The notes beneath the pieces were generated by a model. That model saw only the letters and a program-made list of their open reading frames with translations. It ran no database searches and was not told where the DNA came from. Made by a program: the position numbers and the translations under genes. A stretch of DNA of 6,529 bases from Phycisphaerales bacterium (GTDB taxonomy: Bacteria; Planctomycetota; Phycisphaerae; Phycisphaerales; UBA1924). This document shows, piece by piece, positions 1 to 5,561 of this stretch. Every line of letters starts with the position of its first letter. Positions within the stretch are counted from its first letter, which is position 1. The stretch is from positions 1 through 6,529 of the forward strand of contig JAESSR010000022.1 of the NCBI GenBank assembly GCA_016764015.1, read 5' to 3'.

Positions 1-2
1 AT

Positions 3-167
3 ACGCTCGAACTCCGCAATCCGATCTACCGCAAGACCGCAAGGCACGGGCACTTCGGGCGCAAGCCTTCGGAGAAGAACGGGCTCAACTTCTTCAACTG
101 GGAAAAAACCGACAAGGTGGATGCGCTCCGGGCTGCTTGCGGCTGCGGCAGCTCCGCCAGCGTCTAA
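3..167 (+). CDS. metK: S-adenosylmethionine synthetase, C-terminal end (5' end outside window)
   Basis: This is the last 54 codons of a gene entering from the left, read in the frame beginning at base 3 and ending at TAA 165-167. The translation contains [13 protein letters not shown] and then [13 protein letters not shown]. These match the conserved end of MetK, where the family has a Y-x-x-x-A-x-x-GHFGR stretch followed by a W-E-x-T-D-K-x-x-x-L motif. The enzyme makes S-adenosylmethionine from methionine and ATP in the cytoplasm. Two details differ from the common form: a few extra residues ([12 protein letters not shown]) lie between GHFGR and the W-E-K motif, and the chain ends in a short Cys/Gly/Ser tail (CGCGSSASV). 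The active-site regions lie upstream and cannot be checked. Identification is confident; whether the gene is intact is unknown. Confidence 0.93.
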   Translation, partial: TLELRNPIYRKTARHGHFGRKPSEKNGLNFFNWEKTDKVDALRAACGCGSSASV

Positions 168-188
168 CCAAGCCGAACAACTGAACTC

Positions 189-216
189 AAGCCGCGTTCT
201 CGACGCGGTTTTTTTT
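189..216 (+). terminator. Intrinsic terminator of metK
   Basis: A hairpin CCGCGT (192-197) / ACGCGG (203-208) with a 5-nt loop is followed directly by eight T (209-216). The stem can extend outward through G-U and A-U pairs. It lies 21 nt after the metK stop codon, the expected place. Confidence 0.88.
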
Positions 217-331
217 CGTCATCTTCGCATTTCCCACCGTACTCCCTCACACGCCAATCCTGCGCTCAGGCGCAATTTTGTTTCCAAATCATGGGTCCGG
301 TTGTGTTATCCGCTCTCCGTTGGCGCATTAA

Positions 332-394
332 CCTCCCGATATCGAGCAAGCCCACGGGAGGAAGCAAGGCTGCTGACTCAACGCGTGGGCATTG
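332..394 (+). promoter_or_regulatory. Leader with two mutually exclusive stems ahead of the 91-residue gene
   Basis: CCTCCCG (332-338) can pair perfectly with CGGGAGG (355-361). GCCCACG (350-356) can pair perfectly with CGTGGGC (384-390), and this second stem extends by CAA/TTG past a bulged A391. The two stems share bases 355-356, so only one can form fully. The second stem ends 11 nt before the GGAG ribosome binding site at 406-409. The layout resembles a conditional leader, but no known riboswitch class is recognised and chance pairing is possible. The rest of the 217-416 spacer has only a weak 5-bp hairpin (261-274) followed by AATTTTG. Confidence 0.35.
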
Positions 395-416
395 ACATCA
401 AGTACGGAGACTCACC

Positions 417-692
417 ATGACCGATCTGTTTTCTTGGACGAAATCTATCAACACGCAAGAATCTGACCTCCCCGCTGCCCCGCCGGTGCGGCTTTCACGC
501 GAGCAGGTCGTCGATCAGATCATCTCGATCAATCGCTCTGCCACCGCCGAGTACCTCGAACAGTTCGAGCAAAGATCACTCGACACCTACCTCGACCATC
601 TCATCTCCTCCCAGCAACCCCGCGGGCGACACGCCCGGTGGGATCGCCCAGGAGACACCCCCGCGATGATGTCCCGCCGACGCGTGAGTTGA
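417..692 (+). CDS. Small helical protein of unknown function (91 aa)
   Basis: The ATG at 417 has a good ribosome binding site, GGAG at 406-409 with 7-nt spacing, and the frame runs to TGA 690-692. I do not recognise the family. Residues 27-66 look like two or three amphipathic helices with regularly spaced hydrophobics (VVDQII, YLEQF, LDTYLDHLI), with N39 and R40 between them and a PRG at 68-70. The last 20 residues are basic and probably disordered. There is no signal peptide, membrane segment or cysteine, so it is probably cytoplasmic. It stands alone between the metK terminator and a strong terminator at 774-814, so it is probably its own transcription unit. The helical pattern and the ribosome binding site support a real gene. 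The weak point is the low-complexity C-terminus, whose DNA is rich in GC hairpins. Confidence 0.7.
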   Translation: MTDLFSWTKSINTQESDLPAAPPVRLSREQVVDQIISINRSATAEYLEQFEQRSLDTYLDHLISSQQPRGRHARWDRPGDTPAMMSRRRVS

Positions 693-703
693 GCTCTGAA
701 CGC

Positions 704-728
704 ACCTGTATAAAACGACCTGTATAAA
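704..728 (+). repeat. 11-bp direct repeat with TATAAA cores
   Basis: ACCTGTATAAA occurs at 704-714 and again, identically, at 718-728, with a period of 14 bp. Each copy holds a TATAAA that resembles a -10 hexamer. No -35 at usable spacing is visible: TTGAGC at 689-694 is only 14 nt from the first core. It could be a binding site, a promoter remnant or a short duplication. Confidence 0.5.
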
Positions 729-773
729 TAGTTTCAATCAAGCCATTCTGTAGAGATCCCGTATCTCTCTCCT

Positions 774-814
774 GTTGGGCGGACCTGTGGTGGGGTCCGC
801 CCAACACTTTTTTT
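774..814 (+). terminator. Strong intrinsic terminator
   Basis: A perfect 12-bp stem, GTTGGGCGGACC (774-785) with GGTCCGCCCAAC (794-805), encloses an 8-nt loop and is followed by AC and seven T (808-814). There is no A-run on the left flank, so it acts on the plus strand only. It ends transcription from the 91-residue gene at 417-692, or from any short RNA begun near 704-735. Confidence 0.92.
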
Positions 815-875
815 GTATACTTGCCAATATTCGTCCGCGCAGAGTTATCTCAGCTCAAGATTCTCACCCGCCCAG

Positions 876-883
876 TCCGATAA
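876..883 (+). promoter_or_regulatory. Possible sigma-28-like -10 element (weak)
   Basis: TCCGATAA differs from the FliA-type -10 consensus GCCGATAA by one base. An upstream TCAAGATT (855-862) matches 6 of 8 bases of the -35 TAAAGTTT, but the gap is 13 nt where the consensus has 11. If used, it would give the lipoprotein gene at 1066 a leader of roughly 175 nt. The idea gains some weight from the FliA/WhiG-type sigma gene in this window, but the spacing is wrong. Confidence 0.2.
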
Positions 884-1065
884 AGGATTCATCGCAGGTG
901 ATGCTTTGTCGTGGATCGGAGATCCGCATGGCATACCCCGCTGCCCAGTCGAGCATCCACAAAGATGACCAACAGGGCAAACGACAGGTCAAACGGGCGG
1001 AGCCCCCAGACCAAGAACGATACTGCCATGCGCCTACGCCATGCCCAAAACAGAGGCTCACAAAG

Positions 1066-2628
1066 ATGAACCGCACACAGACCGACAGCAAAGCTCATAA
1101 CACAATCCACCATACGCTCCGTCAGAGTATGCGTCCCATCATTATCCTCGCACTCGCGGGCTCCGTCGCGGCCCTCCCCGGGTGTGGCGAAAAACGAGCC
1201 GGGTTCTGGAACAAGAGCAAGCAGTCACAGCTCCAGCACGACCAAGCACGCACAAACACATACTTCGTGGCCAATGCTCCAAATGCCCCAGCCAATGCTT
1301 CAGCCAATGCAGCCGGGCCAACCAACAGTTCAACGCTCGCAAGCAACTCAAGCGCCACGCTCGATTACGCCATGAGTGCTGAATCAAGCGCAGGCTCCTT
1401 CACGCCCCCTTCAAGCTCATCGCTGCAGATGGAGCATATCGCGTCAAGCACTGCCGCTGAGCCAACACAATCAACTCCTGAAACTACACCAGAGTTCGAG
1501 ATGCAGCTCGGCACCGCCGACGCACCAACCCCCGTCGAACGCAAGCCATACTTCACAGACGATACCGAATCACCCGCAGCGCTCCGCTCGGGTGATATCT
1601 CCGCATTCGTCTACGCCAACGCGATGGGCGTGGAACTCCCATCCGAAACCAACGGCGACGCAACACGCGCCACCATCAATGTCCGCCAAGTGACGAGCTC
1701 ATACGCCGGATCAGACTTCGATCCAATCGTCACCCCCGACGGCAAACACCTGATCTTCGCCTCCACCCAGCACCGCCCGACCGCTGATCTCTACATCAAA
1801 TCAGTCGTAGGCTCAGTGGTCACACGCCTGACCGATGACCCCGCGCAAGATGTCATGCCTGCGATCTCACCAGATGGCAACTTCATCACCTTCGCTTCCG
1901 ATCGCTCGGGAACATGGGACCTCTACATCATGCCTTTCGAAGGCGGCAAGGTCGTCCAGCTCACCAACCAATCCGCAAATGATCTCCACCCAACCTGGTC
2001 ACCCGATGGCACACAGATCGCATTCTGTCGTCTCGGCCAGCAGTCAGGACGCTGGGAAATCTGGGTCAAGGATGTCCTCGCAGACACCGGCTCACAGTTC
2101 ATCGGGTTCGGGCTCTTCCCTGAATGGTGCCCGGTCGCAGGCACCGGCATCGCAGGAGCAGACCAAATCCTCTTCCAACGCTCACGCGAACGAGGCGATC
2201 GCGCCTTCTCCATCTGGACACTCGACTTCAACCCAACCCCGGGCACCGCAAGTAGAGAGACAGAACTCGCCACCGCACCAAACCAAGCACTCATCAACCC
2301 ATCGTGGTCACCCGACGGCAGCTTCATCGCTTTCGCTGCCGTCCCAAACTCAAAGTCATGGTCAGAGGGCAACACCGCTCGCCCTGACTCATCAACCATC
2401 TGGATGGTCTCAACCAAAGGCACCGGCAAGATCAAGCTCACCGACGGCGACTCGATCGACCTTATGCCGGTATGGGGACGCAACAACGACATCTTCTTCG
2501 TCTCGAACATGGGCGGGCAAGACCACCTCTGGTCGATGGAACTCTCGCCGGCCATCCGCGCTGCGAGCGTGATGATGCCAAACCTCAGCGACTCCTTCGC
2601 GACCGTCCCAACGGTCCCGGGCAACTAA
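1066..2628 (+). CDS. Lipoprotein with a TolB-like six-bladed beta-propeller (520 aa)
   Basis: ATG 1066 is chosen because AGAGG (1052-1056) lies 9 nt upstream and because it places the signal peptide near the N-terminus. An earlier ATG at 928 with GGAG would add 46 residues before the signal and is unlikely; an ATG at 1129 has poor spacing. A charged n-region (1-23) leads to a hydrophobic core (24-36) and a lipobox LPGC at 37-40, so Cys40 should be lipidated. Residues about 55-200 are a low-complexity Ala/Asn/Ser/Thr/Pro linker. From about residue 205 come PD40/TolB-type repeats with SPDG-like turns at 222, 268, 312 and 415, plus degenerate blades near 350 and 466. That makes six blades, as in TolB. 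It probably acts as an envelope scaffold or binding protein. No TolB N-terminal domain is present in this chain. The partner is unknown. The fold call is confident, the role is not. Confidence 0.88.
   Translation: MNRTQTDSKAHNTIHHTLRQSMRPIIILALAGSVAALPGCGEKRAGFWNKSKQSQLQHDQARTNTYFVANAPNAPANASANAAGPTNSSTLASNSSATLDYAMSAESSAGSFTPPSSSSLQMEHIASSTAAEPTQSTPETTPEFEMQLGTADAPTPVERKPYFTDDTESPAALRSGDISAFVYANAMGVELPSETNGDATRATINVRQVTSSYAGSDFDPIVTPDGKHLIFASTQHRPTADLYIKSVVGSVVTRLTDDPAQDVMPAISPDGNFITFASDRSGTWDLYIMPFEGGKVVQLTNQSANDLHPTWSPDGTQIAFCRLGQQSGRWEIWVKDVLADTGSQFIGFGLFPEWCPVAGTGIAGADQILFQRSRERGDRAFSIWTLDFNPTPGTASRETELATAPNQALINPSWSPDGSFIAFAAVPNSKSWSEGNTARPDSSTIWMVSTKGTGKIKLTDGDSIDLMPVWGRNNDIFFVSNMGGQDHLWSMELSPAIRAASVMMPNLSDSFATVPTVPGN
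1270..1314 (+). repeat. Short imperfect repeats encoding an Asn-Ala/Pro linker
   Basis: GCCAATGC recurs at 1270, 1291 and 1303, with a related AAATGCC at 1281. Together they encode residues 69-83 of the lipoprotein (A-N-A-P-N-A-P-A-N-A-S-A-N-A-A). All units keep the reading frame. Such stretches often vary in length between strains by replication slippage, and here they form part of the flexible tether between the lipid anchor and the propeller. Confidence 0.6.
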
Positions 2629-2640
2629 GTTTTCTCTTCA

Positions 2641-2675
2641 CATGACCAACGCCCAACCGCGTCGGTCATGCTTTT
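2641..2675 (+). terminator. Probable terminator after the beta-propeller lipoprotein gene
   Basis: CATGACC (2641-2647) pairs with GGTCATG (2664-2670). After one A/C mismatch the stem continues as ACGC/GCGT (2649-2652 with 2659-2662) around a 6-nt loop. It is followed by C and only four T (2672-2675), so the U-tract is short. It starts 12 nt after the stop codon. Confidence 0.6.
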
Positions 2676-2722
2676 CTCAAACGCCTTGATTGTCTAGTCT
2701 GACATCAAGAGCGTGAACCTTC

Positions 2723-2744
2723 AGACGGGAATGGATGCCCGTCT
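2723..2744 (+). promoter_or_regulatory. Leader hairpin upstream of the second lipoprotein gene
   Basis: AGACGGG (2723-2729) pairs perfectly with CCCGTCT (2738-2744) around an 8-nt loop, followed by TTG. It ends about 20 nt before ATG 2764. It could be a weak terminator, an mRNA-stabilising hairpin or chance. A second inverted repeat, CTTGAT/ATCAAG (2685-2690 with 2704-2709), lies just upstream. No convincing promoter was found here. Confidence 0.35.
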
Positions 2745-2763
2745 TTGTATTCGGCAGGACGCC

Positions 2764-3561
2764 ATGACAAGTGCACAGACCATGCTTGCTTCGTTTCTTC
2801 TCGCAGCCCTGCTTGTCATCGCGCCGATGACACTAAGCGGTTGCGCGACGAACAAGAAGCGCGACAAGATGTTCCCCCCCGGGGTCATCGTTTCGCCCTA
2901 TGACACAACTCAAGGCGATGTACTCTGGGCGGTCATCCCACCGATGAACGAATCCGGTACATCACTCGCCGACGAGCTCAACATCGGCGATGCAATCGTC
3001 GCAGCCGCCCAAGGCATCCGAGGCGTCCGGTGCCTGCCCATCAATCGCACCATCGAAGCGATGCGTGCAACCGGGCTCTCCCGTGGAATCCAATCCTCAG
3101 CTGACGCACACAAAATCGCAGAGTACCTCGGTGCAGATGCGGTCTTGGCCGGTTCAATCACCGCCTACGACCCATACAACCCGCCCGTATTTGGATTAGC
3201 ACTCGCCCTCTACGCCCGACCAGGCGCAATGGCCAACGCATCACAAACCAAACTCGACACACGCGCGCTCACCATGGCGTTTAGCGACTTTGGTACATTC
3301 GATGGAATGTCATTCGCTGGCGAACCCGTCTCCGTGGTTTCCGAGCACCTCAATGCCCGAGACCACGGCGTACTAATGGCTGTCAAGTCATTCGCCGACG
3401 GGAGAAGCAATCGCAACTCAGCACTCGCCTGGCGGGTGTACATCGCAAGCATGGACCTGTACACGCAGTTTGCCGCCCACCACACCGTGGGTCGGTTGAT
3501 TGACGAGGAATGGCTCCGACTGTCTCGCGAGATGCGACGCACAAGGCGCCCGAATCCCTGA
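2764..3561 (+). CDS. Lipoprotein with TolB-N/CsgG-like domain, function unknown (265 aa)
   Basis: ATG 2764 has AGGA at 2756-2759 (4-nt spacing, rather short) and gives a clean lipoprotein signal: hydrophobic core at 8-22 and lipobox LSGC at 24-27, so Cys27 is the likely lipid anchor. GTG at 2713 or ATG at 2731 would lengthen the n-region and are less likely. The mature part (about 52-150) has the pattern of alpha/beta envelope domains seen in TolB-N, CsgG, FlgO and GNA1162-type lipoproteins: a strand LWAVIPP (54-60) with M-N-E-S after it, a helix at 75-83, a segment leading to R-T-I-E-A-M (95-100), a helix ending YLGADAVLAGSI (121-132), then a loop. Residues 200-265 are probably helical with a basic tail. 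This assignment is by pattern only. The next gene starts 10 nt downstream, so the two are probably co-transcribed. It follows the propeller lipoprotein, suggesting a related envelope role. Confidence 0.82.
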   Translation: MTSAQTMLASFLLAALLVIAPMTLSGCATNKKRDKMFPPGVIVSPYDTTQGDVLWAVIPPMNESGTSLADELNIGDAIVAAAQGIRGVRCLPINRTIEAMRATGLSRGIQSSADAHKIAEYLGADAVLAGSITAYDPYNPPVFGLALALYARPGAMANASQTKLDTRALTMAFSDFGTFDGMSFAGEPVSVVSEHLNARDHGVLMAVKSFADGRSNRNSALAWRVYIASMDLYTQFAAHHTVGRLIDEEWLRLSREMRRTRRPNP

Positions 3562-3571
3562 TGAGGCACCG

Positions 3572-3907
3572 ATGCCCCGTCAGCAACGGAGTGCATCAGT
3601 GACCGATCAACCAGAACGCCAAGCAAAGCACCAAACCAGACGCCAACCAGCGCGTCCAAACCATCACGAGCCCGATTCTAAGGACTCAACCACAGACATG
3701 GTGTGCGTCACCCTCCAAAGGCCGCCCCACTTCTGGCGGTTTGCCTGTGCACCAAGCGAAACCGGTGATCTGCTCGAAAGACTCGCAGAAATTGCCGACG
3801 ACCCAAACATTGCACTGACATGGAGCGACGCGGAGCTGATCGCATCTGAAATAGTTATTCATCATCAAGCAGATACACCTTCAGCCGGCCAATCCAACGA
3901 CCGATAG
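3572..3907 (+). CDS. Hypothetical protein in the xerC operon (111 aa)
   Basis: ATG 3572 has GAGG at 3563-3566 (5-nt spacing) and begins 10 nt after the upstream lipoprotein stop; TAG is at 3905-3907. I do not recognise the family. Residues 1-42 are polar, basic and probably disordered. Residues 43-98 look folded: a strand VCVTLQ, an aromatic FWRF, then a helix LLERLAEIA, then W-S-D-A-E-L and a final hydrophobic stretch. An alternative start is ATG 3698 (residue 43), which would yield only the folded part, with AAGGA at 3680-3684 but a 13-nt spacing. There is no signal peptide or membrane segment. Its place between a lipoprotein gene and xerC suggests one transcript, without pointing to a function. 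Confidence 0.62.
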   Translation: MPRQQRSASVTDQPERQAKHQTRRQPARPNHHEPDSKDSTTDMVCVTLQRPPHFWRFACAPSETGDLLERLAEIADDPNIALTWSDAELIASEIVIHHQADTPSAGQSNDR

Positions 3908-3949
3908 CACAAACAGAAATCACTGTCCCGACCACTTTGCCCTCAGCAC

Positions 3950-3966
3950 AGATCCCTTCCGGATCT
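3950..3966 (+). promoter_or_regulatory. Small hairpin just before the xerC ribosome binding site
   Basis: AGATCC (3950-3955) pairs with GGATCT (3961-3966) around CTTCC. The xerC GGAG (3970-3973) begins 4 nt later. It has no U-tract, so it is not a terminator. It may affect translation of xerC, or be chance. Confidence 0.3.
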
Positions 3967-3980
3967 CTCGGAGTTTGCCC

Positions 3981-5003
3981 ATGACCACCCTTCCCATTAC
4001 CCAAAGCTTCTCAGAATACCTCACCGACGAACGCCATTTCTCCCCATACACCGCACGGTGCTATGGCGCAGATTTGCGCCAGTTCATCGAGTACCTCTGC
4101 GAAGACACCGGCGTAGCGATTGACCAAGCCAGCGAAGAGCTCGCGTTCAAATCACGCACCGCACAAGCAAGCGTCGCCGGGCAGATCGACCGCCCAACCA
4201 TCACCACCACAATCTGTAATGCAGATGCGGACCTTATCCGCGGGTTCCTCGGGTTCTTGGGCGAACAGAACTACTCCCCCGCGACCCTCGCTCGCAAGAT
4301 CGCAACACTCAGGTCATTCTACAAATGGGGCAACCGCTTGGGGTTCACCACCACCAACCCGATGACCCTGATCCGCACACCTCGCCAATCAAAGCGTCTA
4401 CCAAAGGCCATCACCATCGAACAAATCGAACAGCTCTTGGCGGCACCAAAGGACAGCGATGTGCTGGGCCGTCGCGATAGAGCGATGCTCGAAACCCTCT
4501 ACTCCACAGGCATCCGCGTCTCCGAACTCGTCGGGCTCAACTACGACGATCTCGACTTCGAGAACGAAGCGATGCATGTCCGAGGCAAAGGACGCAAAGA
4601 ACGCATCGTACCCCTAGGCTCACACGCACTCGGTGCCATCCGCAGATACATCGAAATAATGTCAAGCGACACCAAGTTCTCCCCAATCTGGGCAGCACGA
4701 AGCGAAGGGGCGGAATCGCTCCCGATGTTCCTCAACAAGCACGGCAATCGCTTGTCCTCACGGAGCGTCCGCCGAAAGCTCGACAAGTACCTCCGCGCTG
4801 TTGGGCTTGATCCGACGATCTCGCCGCACACTTTGCGTCACTCATTCGCAACCCACCTGCTCGACAACGGCGCGGATCTGCGTTCAGTCCAAGAACTGCT
4901 CGGGCACCAATCGCTCTCGACGACACAGGTCTACACCCACCTCTCCACCGCTCGTGTTGAAGAGGCCTACAAAGATGCCCATCCACGGGCAGAAGCTGGC
5001 TAA
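3981..5003 (+). CDS. xerC: Tyrosine recombinase XerC (chromosome dimer resolution)
   Basis: ATG 3981 has GGAG at 3970-3973 with 7-nt spacing. The 340-residue product is a complete tyrosine recombinase. The N-terminal SAM-like DNA-binding domain covers about 8-130 (FSPYTARCYGADLRQF, then SPATLARKIATLRSFYKW). The catalytic domain covers about 143-330 with every key residue visible: R179 (GIRVSEL), K203 (RGKGRKER), H283 and R286 (HTLRHSF), H309 (LLGH) and nucleophile Y318 (VYTHL). The AHPRA near the end is typical of XerC more than XerD. With a XerD partner, XerC resolves chromosome dimers at dif during division. It is about 40 residues longer than usual because of a polar insert at about 41-83 in the N-domain. 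A phage or integron integrase is less likely, given the housekeeping neighbours. No XerD gene or dif site is in the window. Confidence 0.93.
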   Translation: MTTLPITQSFSEYLTDERHFSPYTARCYGADLRQFIEYLCEDTGVAIDQASEELAFKSRTAQASVAGQIDRPTITTTICNADADLIRGFLGFLGEQNYSPATLARKIATLRSFYKWGNRLGFTTTNPMTLIRTPRQSKRLPKAITIEQIEQLLAAPKDSDVLGRRDRAMLETLYSTGIRVSELVGLNYDDLDFENEAMHVRGKGRKERIVPLGSHALGAIRRYIEIMSSDTKFSPIWAARSEGAESLPMFLNKHGNRLSSRSVRRKLDKYLRAVGLDPTISPHTLRHSFATHLLDNGADLRSVQELLGHQSLSTTQVYTHLSTARVEEAYKDAHPRAEAG

Positions 5004-5026
5004 ACAGCAAGCCGGCTAAGCAGCAA
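4995..5026 (+). repeat. Imperfect 16-bp tandem duplication across the xerC stop codon
   Basis: GCTGGCTAAACAGCAA (4995-5010) is followed directly by GCCGGCTAAGCAGCAA (5011-5026), 14 of 16 bases identical. The first copy holds the xerC TAA; the TAA of the second copy (5017-5019) is in a shifted frame. It looks like a small tandem duplication at the gene end. Confidence 0.7.
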
Positions 5027-5029
5027 AGA

Positions 5030-5503
5030 CTACAGTGATTCGAGCACCCCGAGCAACACTCGGGGTGTTTTTTTATACACCGGCAACACAAGATCAGGTG
5101 CCACATCGCACAACGGAATCAGCACGAACGATCGAGTGTGCAACCTTGGATGCGGGATGGTCAATCCCGGCTCATCTATCGTCTGATCGCCATAGATCAA
5201 CACATCAAGATCAAGCGTCCGTGAGCCCCACCGAACCTCCGATGCCCGATCACGCCCAAACCGTGATTCGATCGCCAGCAGTTCATTAAGCAAATCCATA
5301 GCCCCGAGCCCTGTCCGCACATGCACCACGCCATTGAGATAGCAGCTCTGTTCACCAGGGCCCACCGGATCGGTCTCGATGATTGTCGAACAGAGGACAA
5401 TCTTGGTTGTCGCCAACGCGTCGATTGCATCGAGCCCGCCTTGGATATTGGCGTGGCGATCCCCAAGATTACTGCCCATCGCAATATACGCATCGGTTTG
5501 CAT
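5030..5503 (-). CDS. folK: 2-amino-4-hydroxy-6-hydroxymethyldihydropteridine pyrophosphokinase (HPPK)
   Basis: FolK transfers pyrophosphate from ATP to 6-hydroxymethyl-7,8-dihydropterin, the step before dihydropteroate synthase in folate synthesis, in the cytoplasm. The 157-residue length is normal for a stand-alone HPPK. Signature parts are all present: an N-terminal A-M-G-SNLGDR (8-16), E43-T-D-P-V-G, Y55-L-N57, the R91-W-G-S-R-T-L-D98-L-D100 motif whose two aspartates bind magnesium in this family, and PHPRLHTRSFVL (117-128). Ser94 replaces the usual Pro of the RWGPRTLDLD motif. ATG at 5503-5501 is preferred; a TTG lies directly before it, and neither has a clear ribosome binding site. It converges on xerC, leaving 26 nt between the stop codons, and follows the sigma factor gene after a terminator. 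Confidence 0.93.
   Translation of the reverse strand: MQTDAYIAMGSNLGDRHANIQGGLDAIDALATTKIVLCSTIIETDPVGPGEQSCYLNGVVHVRTGLGAMDLLNELLAIESRFGRDRASEVRWGSRTLDLDVLIYGDQTIDEPGLTIPHPRLHTRSFVLIPLCDVAPDLVLPVYKKTPRVLLGVLESL
5045..5074 (+). terminator. Intrinsic terminator of xerC, lying inside the 3' end of folK
   Basis: A perfect 9-bp stem CACCCCGAG (5045-5053) / CTCGGGGTG (5059-5067) with a CAACA loop is followed by seven T (5068-5074). It serves the plus strand only, since no U-tract follows in the minus direction. It lies wholly within the last codons of the convergent folK gene, where it encodes residues about 144-153 of FolK. Confidence 0.9.
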
Positions 5504-5561
5504 CAACGAGTCAAGGCTGATCGCCCAAGATCATCAAGCCATCGTTCCAAATACCCACAAG

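Larger units (their letters stand above)
693..1065. other. Gene-free interval with repeats, terminator and leader sequence
   Basis: No frame in these 373 nt looks like a conserved protein. The frame of the downstream lipoprotein stays open to about 775, but its translation here is low in hydrophobics and has no family-like pattern. The interval contains an 11-bp direct repeat (704-728), a 6-bp hairpin (752-768: AGAGAT/ATCTCT, 5-nt loop), the terminator at 774-814, a possible sigma-28-like -10 (876-883) and a small inverted repeat GGATC/GATCC (913-925). A 34-codon reading frame (965-1069) ends overlapping the next start codon as ATGA, but it lacks a ribosome binding site. Confidence 0.6.

Noticed and set aside
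392..397. Perfect TTGACA -35 hexamer
   Set aside because: The position 17 nt downstream falls on the start codon of the 417 gene and has no -10.
775..1065. N-terminal extension of the propeller lipoprotein back to a TTG at 775
   Set aside because: That start lies inside the strong terminator stem, the added sequence looks non-coding, and it would bury the lipoprotein signal about 120 residues into the chain.
1835..2572. Long plus-strand frame overlapping the propeller gene
   Set aside because: The product is Ser/Pro/Thr/His-rich shadow sequence, while the main frame has clear PD40 repeats.
1923..2624. Long open frame on the minus strand within the propeller gene
   Set aside because: It is an antisense shadow: its length follows from the codon bias of the plus-strand gene, and the translation has no family-like pattern.
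2686..2714. TTGATT as a -35 for the second lipoprotein gene
   Set aside because: Bases at the -10 position (GAGCGT) do not resemble TATAAT.
3210..3659. Minus-strand frame across the second lipoprotein gene
   Set aside because: It conflicts with a gene that has a signal peptide and lipobox; no ribosome binding site or recognisable domain.
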